A stretch of DNA of 64,000 nucleotides from the NCBI GenBank assembly GCA_964621645.1, contig CAZUMH010000007.1:1-64000 (forward strand), written 5' to 3'. The translations under genes were made by a program, and so were the position numbers. Of this stretch, positions 43,267 through 52,389 are shown one piece after another; within the stretch, counting starts at the first letter, position 1, and the number at the start of each line of letters is the position of its first letter. Below the pieces are notes generated by a model. That model had not been told where the DNA came from. It was given only the letters and a program-made list of their open reading frames with translations, and ran no database searches. The stretch comes from CAZUMH01 sp964621645. GTDB taxonomy: Bacteria > Zhuqueibacterota > QNDG01 > JAGLOF01.

Positions 43267-45185
43267 AGAAGATTTTCTGGGCCGGATTTCACCTCTGGCT
43301 TCTCTTTGCTCTCCAGGCTGGAGCGCAACAGCTGGACCGCAGTCTCTACGTACTTAACGGCTGGGGCGCCAATTCTCTTTCCAGGATGAATCTGGAGACA
43401 GGAACAATCAGCGATGATTTTCTTACTGGGATAGGCAGCGTGCCCACCCAGCTGATTTCGTTTAATAACCGCCTTTACGTGCTCAACTCCGTCCCGGATG
43501 AAATTAAAATAATCGACCCTCTGGATGCAGCGGCACCCCTCCGCAGCATCGCTCTGGTGCCGGGCGCCAATCCCTGGCATATGGCCTTTATCAGCCTTAC
43601 CGAAGCTTATGTAACCAACCTGCTGGACGCTTCAGTGAACAGGGTTGACCTTAAAACCGGAGAACTGCTGGCTCGGATTGACGTAGCGTCCGCCCCCGAA
43701 GGTATTCTGGTATCGAACAATGAAGCCTGGATCACCAGCACAGCTCTGGAAGGCTGGAGCAGTTACGGTCAGGGAAGCGTTTCCCTGATAGATACCGGGA
43801 ACGATTCGGTGCTCGCCACCCTGCCCTTACCCACCAATCCCCAGGTAATAGCCCAGGCACCGGATCCGTCCGGCTGGGGCGGCACCTATCTCCACGTGCT
43901 CTGTACCGGCAATTATGCGGATATTCCCGGAAAGATCGCCGTGATCAATCGCTGGGCGCCCCCGGATTACGCCCCTGCCGTGGTTGACACCATAGAAATC
44001 GGAGGACAGCCAGGTGACATCGTCATCACCCCGGAAGGAAAGGGATACTGCTGCGCCTGGGGTGATGACCAGTGCGGCTATCTGTACATTTATGATGCTC
44101 TGACAAACACCATTCTTCGGGGAACGGATAATTTCGTCCCGGTTGGGCGGGGGGCCAGCCGCCTGCTGTATGATCCCGAGGAAAAGTGTCTCTGGATCGC
44201 CAATCAGGTGGATGCCACTATTCAGAAATTTGATCTTTCCCGGGACACAGTATCAGCCACCTATCCTTTCACCATGAGTACCATGGATATGGCCCTGGTG
44301 GGCCCTCTGGGTCAACCAGACGCCTGGGCCGATGAAGCTGTCTCCTTCACTCCCGGGACGAACGCCGGTTTCGGCCAGAATTACTATCCCAATAATATTC
44401 TGGGACCGCCCGATCCCGATCCGGCCGTCAACGCCACCAATCCCAGCAATAAACCTCAGGAGATCCTCTCGCTGGGTAACGGCGGCGAAATTATTCTCGC
44501 CTTTATGGATAATCATATTGTTGACGGTGAAGGACCGGACTTTACCGTATTCGAAAACGCGTTCCAGATGTGGAACGGTTCCATCTTCCGGGAAACCGCT
44601 ATCGTTTCGGTGAGTCAGGACGGCCTCCAATGGACCACCTTCCCCTGGGACACCGCCTCCCTTTCAGGACTGGCTGGATGTACCCCTACCCTGGACAACC
44701 AGCATCCCGATGATCCGTCCAGATCCGGCGGTGATTCCTTTAACTTGGCGGATCTGGGTCTGGCCTGGATTGCGTATGTGAAACTGGATGATATGGGAGA
44801 CCGTTGGCAGGAACCATTCGGTGCCGGTGATTTCGATCTTGATGCGGTCGTCGCGGTAAACTCGGAGGCGGTGACCGGAGTTATGCAGAAAGACGATGCA
44901 ACTCCGGCCGGTTTTGATCTGGCGGAAAATTTTCCCAATCCATTCAACCCTTTGACAACGATAGCCTTTACAACGCCCTGTCCGGCCCGGGTCTCTGTCA
45001 CTGTTTATGATATAGGAGGGCGGATAGTTAAAACACTCCTGGAAAGCGACGTAGCCGCTGGCCAACACCAGACTGAATGGAACGCCACTGACAGAAACGG
45101 CCGGCCCGTTTCCAGCGGCGTCTATATCTACCGCCTTGACAGCGGAGAACATCACCTCTCCGGAAAAATGCTCCTTGTACGATAA
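43263..45185 (+). CDS. Surface beta-propeller with sorting domain, BtuG-like
   Basis: 640 residues. TTG start overlaps the btuB stop (TTGA), with AAGGAG 7 bases upstream, so it is coupled to btuB. Signal peptide ends QAGAQ. About residues 25-340 make a YncE/YVTN-type propeller (LYVLNGWG, AYVTNLLDASVNRVDLKTGE, LWIANQVDATIQKFDL). About 350-530 form a second beta domain (PNNILGPPDP, LSLGNGGEIILAF, GPDFTVFEN, WIAYVKLDD). The end is a type IX-like sorting domain (NFPNPFNPLTTI, VSVTVYDIGGRIVKTLL, VYIYRLDSG). BtuG of Bacteroides is a propeller that holds B12 on the surface next to BtuB; by position this is its counterpart, but with a sorting tail instead of a lipid anchor. Confidence 0.82.
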   Translation: MKKIFWAGFHLWLLFALQAGAQQLDRSLYVLNGWGANSLSRMNLETGTISDDFLTGIGSVPTQLISFNNRLYVLNSVPDEIKIIDPLDAAAPLRSIALVPGANPWHMAFISLTEAYVTNLLDASVNRVDLKTGELLARIDVASAPEGILVSNNEAWITSTALEGWSSYGQGSVSLIDTGNDSVLATLPLPTNPQVIAQAPDPSGWGGTYLHVLCTGNYADIPGKIAVINRWAPPDYAPAVVDTIEIGGQPGDIVITPEGKGYCCAWGDDQCGYLYIYDALTNTILRGTDNFVPVGRGASRLLYDPEEKCLWIANQVDATIQKFDLSRDTVSATYPFTMSTMDMALVGPLGQPDAWADEAVSFTPGTNAGFGQNYYPNNILGPPDPDPAVNATNPSNKPQEILSLGNGGEIILAFMDNHIVDGEGPDFTVFENAFQMWNGSIFRETAIVSVSQDGLQWTTFPWDTASLSGLAGCTPTLDNQHPDDPSRSGGDSFNLADLGLAWIAYVKLDDMGDRWQEPFGAGDFDLDAVVAVNSEAVTGVMQKDDATPAGFDLAENFPNPFNPLTTIAFTTPCPARVSVTVYDIGGRIVKTLLESDVAAGQHQTEWNATDRNGRPVSSGVYIYRLDSGEHHLSGKMLLVR

Positions 45186-45274
45186 GGGGGATACAAATCA
45201 GTCTTGCAGAGTAATATAAAGGGGCGTTATTCCTTGCATTTAGAGAAGGATTTATATACCTTGAACGGTAATCC

Positions 45275-45838
45275 ATGCAACCAACGCTGAAAGCGATTGT
45301 TCGCGCTTCTCTGTTCGTAGCATTGGGAGTGACACTGGGATTCATCCTGGCTAATGTTCCCAATGTGGAGCTCATCAGTGCCACCGTTTTCCTGGGAGGG
45401 TACTTCCTGGGAATCCGTCAGGGTCTTCTCATCGGACTCGTCACCGAAGCCGTTTACTCTCTGCTTAACCCTTACGGACTGGCCGCCCCGACTCTTTTTC
45501 TGGGGCAGATAACGGCTATGGCTTTCACCGGGGGAGCAGGCGGACTTTACCGCCGGCTGCGTCTTGACTCTCACAGACTTCACCTGATGACCTTGGGTCT
45601 GACCGGAGGCATCCTCACACTGGATTTTGCTTTTCTGACTACGGTGGGATACCTGGTTGCAATCGGTCTTAACGGCCGGGGGGCTCTGGCCAGCATTTTT
45701 GCCGGACTGGGCTTTTATCTGACTCATATACTGAGTAATATCCTTATCTTTTTAAGTCTTGTACCCTCTCTGATCCAGGTAATGGACAGAATTAATCTTT
45801 TTGAAACCTCGCCCGCAAGGAAGGCTGAAACAATATGA
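45275..45838 (+). CDS. ECF transporter S component (probably cobalamin-related)
   Basis: 187 residues with five to six membrane helices and the S-component pattern ASLFVALGVTLGFIL ... NVELISATVFLGGYFLGIRQGLLIGLVTEAVY. It would bind a substrate in the inner membrane and work with EcfAAT encoded elsewhere. Position between btuB/propeller and a further receptor in a B12-switched operon points to cobalamin or a precursor. The 4-base overlap (ATGA) with the next gene shows coupling. No strong ribosome site precedes the ATG. Confidence 0.82.
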   Translation: MQPTLKAIVRASLFVALGVTLGFILANVPNVELISATVFLGGYFLGIRQGLLIGLVTEAVYSLLNPYGLAAPTLFLGQITAMAFTGGAGGLYRRLRLDSHRLHLMTLGLTGGILTLDFAFLTTVGYLVAIGLNGRGALASIFAGLGFYLTHILSNILIFLSLVPSLIQVMDRINLFETSPARKAETI

Positions 45839-47652
45839 AAAGAGGAAACAGAAAACTAATCGTGGGCCTGTTCATTTCCTTTCTGACAGGGATAGGGACC
45901 AATCTTCAGGCCGCCCAGCCGGCCGACACGCTTGGCTGGCAGGATACCTGGCTCTATAACTATCAAAGCGCAGCGGATCTGGCGGCGTACCTTCCGGGAG
46001 TCATCTTTCTGGACAGCGGGGTTCCGGGAGCCTGGAGCGGCTTTACCGTCGGAGGCTCTACACCACAGCAAAGCCTGTTGTACTGGAACGGCTTTCCCCT
46101 TCAGGACGTATGGACCGGTACAGCCGATCTCTCCCTGGTACCGGACAACCTCATCGGCAGGGCTGCCGTCAGTCTAAACGACGGTGTCGGAGGCCGGCTG
46201 GATGTAATATCCCGCCGCTTTCATCGGGTTCGGCCCGTAAGCCGTTTCGTCTACCGGATGGGATCACAGTCCTACAACGATCTGGACGTATTATTTGGTC
46301 AGGGTTTGGGAAAGGCGATGCGTCTTCAATCAGGATTTCAGCTGAAAAACTTTTCTGAAGCCGATTCTTCCCGGGGCCTGCGCTCCAAAAAACTGCACGC
46401 CAGCCTGGATTATCATCCCTTCAGCTGGATGAGGGCCCAATACACCATCCTTAATAATGTTATCGATCTCAATCTCCCCTGGGATGTGCGACTCCCCACG
46501 GACACTCTGCTGCACGCGCTGCCTCATTATAAGAGATTGCGTTACGACCACCTTGTCCGGTTGGAGCTTGATGGATTGGGTCTTCGTCATACCCTGAAAT
46601 TTTCCCGCACTCTCGATGATATCGAACTGCATGAAAATTATGCCAACCGTCGTGTCATCCCGGTGCGTTCGACCTGGCTGGAGCTGAGCCAGTCACTGCC
46701 CGACACCGTCTCTTCCCTGTCCTGGGGAATCCGGATGCAAATGAGGAGCCTCACGCTGCAGGCCGACAGTTCATTCAGAGACTGGTTGGGAGAGGCCTTT
46801 TTACGCACAAATTACTGGCTTACAAAAAACCTGCAGGGCGAGTCTGCTGTAACCGGGCACCGGTCCGCCGCCGGGAAACACTTCTGGGGCGGCGCTCAGG
46901 CTTTCTTTTGGATTCCTTATAAGACTTTTACATTATCTTTAAAAATGGAAGCCGCCCAGCGCGAGCCTTCATTGTCCGAGCGTTTCGGGCTGCCTGTTGC
47001 ATTCACGCCGGCCGGCCTTCCCTGGACTGTTCTTGATAACGGAACCTTCCGGTCCGCCGCGGACCTGCAGCCGGAGAAAGGCTATACAGTAAGTGCGGAA
47101 ATTCTGTGGGGCGACTCAACCGCCTCACTCCGCCTGCGCCCTTTCTTGCGGCAGATAGAGGATCAGATCACCTTCGCAGAAAAGGATTCCCTCTGGCTTT
47201 TTCAAAACAGCTCCACCTGCAAAACCGGAGGTCTGACCATTGCGGCGTGTACCCGGCCCCTTGCCGGAGTAAGCATCAGGACAGCGGCTTTTTACCGCTT
47301 CTGGGAGGAGAATCTACCCTATGGCGGTCTGGAACCCGGCCTTTCCGGCTCGGCCGCCCTGGCCATGCGGCATATATTCTTCCAGGGAGATTTGGACCTG
47401 AGGCTGGTGATTTCCTGCCGCTACCGCTCGGCCCACAACTGCTTTGCTGGTGATGCTCTCGATCCCATCAGCATAGAGAAACTGGACCAGGCCTTCTTTC
47501 TGGACGGAAAACTCACGGCTGTAGTCATCCATAACGCCATAATTTCGCTGGCTCTTGACAATCTGCTGAATGCAGATCATGCTTATTTTGCAGGATTTCC
47601 CCAGAGAGGCCGCTCTTTTCGCTTCAGCCTGGACTGGATACTATACGACTGA
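45835..47652 (+). CDS. TonB-dependent receptor-like barrel (second, reduced)
   Basis: 605 residues, signal peptide (ending NLQAA). The start of the mature part (about 40-130) resembles a shortened plug (YNYQSAADLAAYLPGVIF, VPGAWSGFTVGG, PDNLIGRAAVSLNDGVGG) without a carboxypeptidase-like domain or evident TonB box; the rest is a barrel of about 20 strands ending FSLDWILYD. AAGGAAGG precedes the ATG. In the B12 operon, it may serve a second corrinoid or act with the first receptor; the substrate is inferred from position only. Confidence 0.75.
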   Translation: MKRGNRKLIVGLFISFLTGIGTNLQAAQPADTLGWQDTWLYNYQSAADLAAYLPGVIFLDSGVPGAWSGFTVGGSTPQQSLLYWNGFPLQDVWTGTADLSLVPDNLIGRAAVSLNDGVGGRLDVISRRFHRVRPVSRFVYRMGSQSYNDLDVLFGQGLGKAMRLQSGFQLKNFSEADSSRGLRSKKLHASLDYHPFSWMRAQYTILNNVIDLNLPWDVRLPTDTLLHALPHYKRLRYDHLVRLELDGLGLRHTLKFSRTLDDIELHENYANRRVIPVRSTWLELSQSLPDTVSSLSWGIRMQMRSLTLQADSSFRDWLGEAFLRTNYWLTKNLQGESAVTGHRSAAGKHFWGGAQAFFWIPYKTFTLSLKMEAAQREPSLSERFGLPVAFTPAGLPWTVLDNGTFRSAADLQPEKGYTVSAEILWGDSTASLRLRPFLRQIEDQITFAEKDSLWLFQNSSTCKTGGLTIAACTRPLAGVSIRTAAFYRFWEENLPYGGLEPGLSGSAALAMRHIFFQGDLDLRLVISCRYRSAHNCFAGDALDPISIEKLDQAFFLDGKLTAVVIHNAIISLALDNLLNADHAYFAGFPQRGRSFRFSLDWILYD

Positions 47653-47667
47653 TAAGAAGGAGGAAGT

Positions 47668-49779
47668 TTGTTCGATAATGTAAAAAAACGGGACGGAAGG
47701 CTTGTCGATTTTAACGCTTCTAAGATCACCGTGGCCATTTTCAAGGCTGGCCGCGCCACCGGTGAATTTGATATCGACACAGCCCGACGCCTTTCTGAAG
47801 ACGTCGTCCAGAGACTTCACCAGACGTCTCACGCAGCCATACCGGACGTCGAGACTATTCAGGACACGGTGGAAGCCGTGCTCATGGGCTCCCCCTTTCG
47901 TAAAACGGCCAGGGCCTACATCCTTTACCGTCAACAGCACGCCGACCTGCGCCATGTCCAATCCCTCATCAGTCAGGACATCGTGGATTCCTATCTGGAT
48001 AAAACCGACTGGCGGGTACACGAAAACAGCAATATGGATTATTCTATCCAGGGATTGAACAACCATATATCCTCCATCATCACCTCTCAGTACTGGCTCG
48101 ATAAGATCTATCCGGAAGAGATTCGCCTGGCCCACCAGCAAGGTGATTTTCATATTCATGATCTTGGTATCCTGGCCGTTTACTGCGTGGGCTGGGATTT
48201 GGGTCAGCTTCTTCTGGAGGGATTTAAAGGCGCCCCAGGAAAGATAGAAAGCAAGCCGGCCCGCCACCTGCGCTCCGCTCTGGGACAGGTCATTAATTTC
48301 TTTTACACGCTGCAGGGGGAGGCGGCCGGAGCTCAGGCCTTCAGCCACTTCGACACCTTCCTGGCTCCCTTTATCAGAGCGGACAGACTTGACTATCAGG
48401 GAGTCAAACAGGCTCTGCAGGAATTCATCTTCAATATTAACGTCCCCACCCGGGTGGGCTTTCAAACCCCCTTCACCAATATCAGCCTGGATCTGCTCGT
48501 CCCTGATTTTCTCAAAGATCAGCCGGTCATTGTGGGGGGAGAGGCTCTTCGTTCCACCTATGGTGAATATCAGGAAGAGGTCTATATTTTCAATCAGGCT
48601 CTTGCGGAAGTGATGAGCGCCGGAGACGCACGCGGTCGGGTTTTCACCTTCCCTATCCCCACCTACAGCATCACCCGGGACTTCCCTTGGGATAATGATC
48701 GTTTTCAACAGATCTGGGAGATGACGGCGCGGTACGGAATTCCCTATTTTTCCAATTTCATCAATTCTGATCTGCGGCCCGAGGACACCCGCTCCATGTG
48801 CTGCCGCCTGCGGCTGGATAACCGCTCCCTTACCAAACGGGGCGGTGGTTTGTTCGGCGCGAATCCGCTGACAGGCGCCATCGGAGTGGTCACCCTTAAT
48901 CTTCCCCGTTTAGGGTACCTGGCTGCGAGCGAAAAGGACTTCTTCCTGCGTCTGGACAAGCTAATGGAGCTGGCCGTCTCTTCCTTGGAAATAAAACGCA
49001 AGATCCTGGAACAGTTCACGACGGTTGGGCTCTATCCGTACTCTCGGTATTACCTTTCGGACATGAAGGACAAGACCGGGAGTTACTGGGGCAATCACTT
49101 CGGCACCGTCGGAGTTATCGGCATGAATGAGGCCTGTCTTAACTTCATCGACACTGATCTTGCGCGAGAGAAGGGGTCTTATTTCGCCCAAAAAGTTCTG
49201 AACCACATCAGGGAGCGGCTGCTTCATTTTCAGAAAGAAACCGGTAACCTGTATAATCTGGAAGCCACCCCGGCGGAAGGCACTTCCTACAGCCTCGCTC
49301 GACTGGATAAACAACGCTATCCGGATATAATCTGTGCCAATAAGGACGCCTGCCGCTCCGGAGCGGAACCATTCTATACCAATTCTTCCCACCTGCCTGT
49401 TGGTTTCTCGGATGACCTCTTCGATGTTCTCGATAAACAGGATCCTCTGCAAACGCTCTATACCGGCGGCACTGTTCTGCACATCTTCCTGGGAGAACGT
49501 CTCCCTGACAGTGAGGCTGTGAAGAAATTGGTGCGCGCTGTGTCAGAAGGCTACCGTCTGCCTTACTTTACACTCACCCCTACATTCAGTGTCTGCCCCG
49601 AACATGGCTATATTCCCGGGAAATCACAAGAATGCCCCACCTGCGGCGAACAGACCGAGGTCTACTCCAGAGTTGTTGGTTATTTGCGGCCGGTGGCCCA
49701 ATGGAACCCGGGCAAGAGGAGTGAATTCAGACTGAGACGGACTTTCAGGATTAAAGAACTGAAAAAACAGAAGGCCTGA
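47668..49779 (+). CDS. nrdD: Anaerobic (class III) ribonucleoside-triphosphate reductase
   Basis: Reduces ribonucleotides to deoxyribonucleotides using a glycyl radical, without oxygen and without B12. 703 residues: N-terminal ATP-cone (about 1-90; VKKRDGRLVDFNASKI), large barrel, zinc-binding Cys set near residues 640-665 (CPEHGY, CPTCG), and radical Gly671 in RVVGYL, followed by WNPGKRSEF. The start is TTG (47668-47670) preceded by GAAGGAGG; the next ATG would cut into the ATP-cone. It lies 15 bases after the barrel gene and 5 before nrdG. The B12 riboswitch upstream suggests that the operon is induced when B12, and thus class II reductase, is lacking. Confidence 0.96.
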   Translation: MFDNVKKRDGRLVDFNASKITVAIFKAGRATGEFDIDTARRLSEDVVQRLHQTSHAAIPDVETIQDTVEAVLMGSPFRKTARAYILYRQQHADLRHVQSLISQDIVDSYLDKTDWRVHENSNMDYSIQGLNNHISSIITSQYWLDKIYPEEIRLAHQQGDFHIHDLGILAVYCVGWDLGQLLLEGFKGAPGKIESKPARHLRSALGQVINFFYTLQGEAAGAQAFSHFDTFLAPFIRADRLDYQGVKQALQEFIFNINVPTRVGFQTPFTNISLDLLVPDFLKDQPVIVGGEALRSTYGEYQEEVYIFNQALAEVMSAGDARGRVFTFPIPTYSITRDFPWDNDRFQQIWEMTARYGIPYFSNFINSDLRPEDTRSMCCRLRLDNRSLTKRGGGLFGANPLTGAIGVVTLNLPRLGYLAASEKDFFLRLDKLMELAVSSLEIKRKILEQFTTVGLYPYSRYYLSDMKDKTGSYWGNHFGTVGVIGMNEACLNFIDTDLAREKGSYFAQKVLNHIRERLLHFQKETGNLYNLEATPAEGTSYSLARLDKQRYPDIICANKDACRSGAEPFYTNSSHLPVGFSDDLFDVLDKQDPLQTLYTGGTVLHIFLGERLPDSEAVKKLVRAVSEGYRLPYFTLTPTFSVCPEHGYIPGKSQECPTCGEQTEVYSRVVGYLRPVAQWNPGKRSEFRLRRTFRIKELKKQKA

Positions 49780-49784
49780 GAGAT

Positions 49785-50474
49785 ATGAACCTGGGCGGGA
49801 TAGAAAAGATCTCTCTTTCTGACTTTCCCGGCCGGGTGGCTACTGTTTTTTTCTGTCAGGGATGCAATCTACACTGCCCCTATTGCCATAATCCCAGCCT
49901 TATTAACATCCATGCAACGGATGACATACACTGGCAGGGAGTAATTGATTATCTACGGTCGCGTGCCGGGAAAATAGACGGCGTAGTCTTCAGTGGCGGG
50001 GAGCCTTTACTGCAATCAGACCTGCCGGAGCGGGCGGCTGATATAAAACGTCTTGGTCTCGCAGTTAAGATAGACACAAACGGCACGCTGCCCCAGATTC
50101 TAAAAAAACTGTTGCAGAGTGGCACGGTTAATTATATCGCCATGGATGTCAAATCTTCACCGGAACGTTACCATGAAGCAGCAGGCACGAAAGTTATCAT
50201 GGAAGACGTACAGGAGAGTATGCGGCTTATTATAGAAAGCGGCCTTGAATACGAGTTTCGTACCACTATTTTCCGCTCACTGCATGACAAGAAGACCATG
50301 AAAGGACTGGCCCGCTTCATCTCTGGTGCTGATCTTCTGATACTGCAGACTCCTTCCGGCTATCCGACTCTAAACCCCGGCATGGCGAACCAACCCGAAT
50401 TCTCACGAGAAGAAATGGAATTACTGCGCCAGGCCGCTCTCCCTTTTGTGAAGGATTGCCGACTGCGCCTCTAG
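49785..50474 (+). CDS. nrdG: Anaerobic ribonucleotide reductase-activating protein (radical SAM)
   Basis: Creates the glycyl radical of NrdD with S-adenosylmethionine. 229 residues: cluster motif C27-x3-C31-x2-C34 (CNLHCPYC), with Cys24 just before, VVFSGGEPLL for SAM binding, and DTNGTLP and MDVKSS later. The ribosome site (GAGAG) is weak and the gap to nrdD is 5 bases, so translation is coupled. Length and motifs are typical of the larger NrdG/PFL-activase-like type (COG1180 family). Confidence 0.94.
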   Translation: MNLGGIEKISLSDFPGRVATVFFCQGCNLHCPYCHNPSLINIHATDDIHWQGVIDYLRSRAGKIDGVVFSGGEPLLQSDLPERAADIKRLGLAVKIDTNGTLPQILKKLLQSGTVNYIAMDVKSSPERYHEAAGTKVIMEDVQESMRLIIESGLEYEFRTTIFRSLHDKKTMKGLARFISGADLLILQTPSGYPTLNPGMANQPEFSREEMELLRQAALPFVKDCRLRL

Positions 50475-50546
50475 GTTTATTACAGTACTTTTCCCTTGCT
50501 TTTTTCTTATGGACTTATAAATTACAGTAGCCATTCCGGAGGTGCC

Positions 50547-51680
50547 ATGATCGTCTCAAAAATTCATATTACCGCGTTCAAATCCATTCGCTCGCTAACT
50601 CTCCCTCTGAATAACAACATAACCTTACTTATCGGTCCAAATGAGTCAGGAAAGACAAACGTCCTCAAAGCGGTGGAATACTTCCGCCCGGAGCAGCCTC
50701 TCACAACTGACCTGACCTGTCAGTTCTCTCCTTTTTACAAAACAAAGAAACCGCCTCAGATAGGCCTTGAACTGACAAATTTCACCCGGGAAGAACAAGC
50801 AAAACTCGGCAAACTTTTCGATGGTTTTAAAAACGCTGAAAGTATCATCCTCAGGCGGGAAGGTTCGACCAGTACGGACTATAAGGCACAAAGCAATGGT
50901 AAAATACTGTCCATCGGTGACATCAAACCTTTCTTCAAATTTCTGCCGAAAATTCTCTATTTCGACAGCATCTCTGTTGTACGGGACAGAATAGACGAGA
51001 GCAGCCTGATTCAGAACAACAATAATTCACTAACAGAACGTAATCTGCTTAAAATCGGCGGTGTTGATGACATCCCCGCCATTTTCGAAGATTCTACCCG
51101 GGGGCGACGTATGGCCGAGGAGGCCAGCCGGGAAATCACTCGCCGCATCCGGGAAGTATGGACCCAGGAACCTTCACTTGAAATTAAACTCCGGGTGAAT
51201 GGCAACTACCTCTATATTGATTTTAGTGATGCGACCCGGGTGTATGATACTCCCAAGACCCGCTCCAGGGGATTTCTCTGGTACCTCTCGTTCTTTATCA
51301 ATTTTATCGCCGCCACCAATGAGGCGAAGGCGAACGAATACCTTTTCCTCTTAGATGAACCTGGCGTACATCTTCATCCATCCGGACAGAAAGATCTCAC
51401 GAATCTGCTGGACGATCTCAGTGTCAAAAACCAGCTTGTATATACCACCCACTCGCCTTTCATGATCAACCGGGAATACCCTGAGAGAGTGCGTCTCGTA
51501 TATAAAAACACCAAAGGCACCCAGGTTGACAACGAATCTTACCGGCAAAACTGGAAACCGCTGCGTGATTCGATCGGCCTCACCGTAGGTGATCTCTTCT
51601 TCTTCCACAGTAAAAGTATTGTCCTGGACCTGCCCCAGCGGCAGAAGAAGAAAAGATCCATTTTTGATAAAAACGAATAA
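50547..51680 (+). CDS. AAA ATPase, OLD/RecF-like (ATP-binding cassette)
   Basis: 377 residues. SMC-like ATP-binding cassette: Walker A GPNESGKT (30-37) near the N-terminus, then an insert, and Walker B LLDEPGVHLHP with a D-loop-like His in TTHSPF. The order resembles overcoming-lysogenisation-defect (OLD)-type and AAA_21 proteins, but no TOPRIM nuclease is visible in the C-terminus, which is short (VGDLFFFHSKSIVLD). Function could be DNA repair or phage defence; neither is established. CCGGAGG precedes the ATG. It may be co-transcribed with nrdG (72 bases) or separately. The terminator at 51684 ends the unit. Confidence 0.8.
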   Translation: MIVSKIHITAFKSIRSLTLPLNNNITLLIGPNESGKTNVLKAVEYFRPEQPLTTDLTCQFSPFYKTKKPPQIGLELTNFTREEQAKLGKLFDGFKNAESIILRREGSTSTDYKAQSNGKILSIGDIKPFFKFLPKILYFDSISVVRDRIDESSLIQNNNNSLTERNLLKIGGVDDIPAIFEDSTRGRRMAEEASREITRRIREVWTQEPSLEIKLRVNGNYLYIDFSDATRVYDTPKTRSRGFLWYLSFFINFIAATNEAKANEYLFLLDEPGVHLHPSGQKDLTNLLDDLSVKNQLVYTTHSPFMINREYPERVRLVYKNTKGTQVDNESYRQNWKPLRDSIGLTVGDLFFFHSKSIVLDLPQRQKKKRSIFDKNE

Positions 51681-51683
51681 TAA

Positions 51684-51714
51684 AAAACGGTCATCCTTGT
51701 AGGATGACCGTTTT
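51684..51714. terminator. Bidirectional intrinsic terminator
   Basis: AAAACGGTCATCC (51684-51696) pairs with GGATGACCGTTTT (51702-51714) over a small loop. T's follow in both directions (TTTT on plus, TTTTTT on minus). It serves the ATPase gene and the end of the alpha operon (rplQ stop at 51740). Confidence 0.9.
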
Positions 51715-51739
51715 CAGTTACCCATAAAAGCGGTGTGTG

Positions 51740-52345
51740 CTATTTTTCTTCCGCCTTTTTATTTTCACTTTTCTCTTTGCTCTTTTTCGCGGAGGCTTTC
51801 CCGGTTTCAGCTTTTTTCAGCGCTGTCTTTTTCGGCGCCGCTTTTTTCTGTTCTGTAGATTGTTCTTCCTCGGCTGGAATCTCTTCCGCGGGTTTTTCTT
51901 CTTTTTTGGCTGTCTTTTTTTCCTTGCTGGTCTTCTCTGCCTTGTCAGCAGCTTTCTTTTCTTTTTCCTTCTTCTTCTTCTTGGCTGTCTCGAACCCAAC
52001 CAGCTCCAAAATAGCCATCTGGGCGCCGTCTCCGTGACGCTGCCCCAGCTTGATTACCCGGGTATATCCCCCATTCCTCTCACTATACTGCGGCGCGATG
52101 TCATCGAAAAGGATCTGGACATTTTTTCTGTCGCGAAGTTTCCTTAAAACCATCCTGCGAGCGTGTACACTCTCTTTCTTGGCCATGGTAATCAGTTTCT
52201 CTGAAAATCTTCGCGTCGCCTGCGCTTTTGCCAATGTTGTTGTTATATGTTTCTGTCGAAACAGGGCTCCAGACAGATTGGCCAGGACAGCCTTTCTGTG
52301 GGCCGCAGTTCTTCCCAGTTTAAAAACCGTCTTCCGGTGTCTCAT
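51740..52345 (-). CDS. rplQ: Ribosomal protein L17 with long charged extension
   Basis: Large-subunit protein near the tunnel exit. The first ~118 residues are a normal L17 (MRHRKTVFKLGRTAAHRKA, GYTRVIKLGQRHGDGA). Residues 119-201 are an added tail of Lys, Glu and Ala (KKKKKEKEKKAADKAEK and similar), with acidic (PAEEIPAEEEQ) and basic stretches, highly charged and probably unstructured. Bacterial L17 is commonly about 120-130 residues. Last gene of the alpha operon, 44 bases after rpoA. Confidence 0.97.
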   Translation of the reverse strand: MRHRKTVFKLGRTAAHRKAVLANLSGALFRQKHITTTLAKAQATRRFSEKLITMAKKESVHARRMVLRKLRDRKNVQILFDDIAPQYSERNGGYTRVIKLGQRHGDGAQMAILELVGFETAKKKKKEKEKKAADKAEKTSKEKKTAKKEEKPAEEIPAEEEQSTEQKKAAPKKTALKKAETGKASAKKSKEKSENKKAEEK

Positions 52346-52389
52346 GAATCATCTTCTCCTGCTTGTGCTCGTGAGCCTTCTCTCTATTA

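Noticed and set aside
47641..48708. 355-codon minus-strand frame
   Set aside because: Antisense to nrdD, which is certain.
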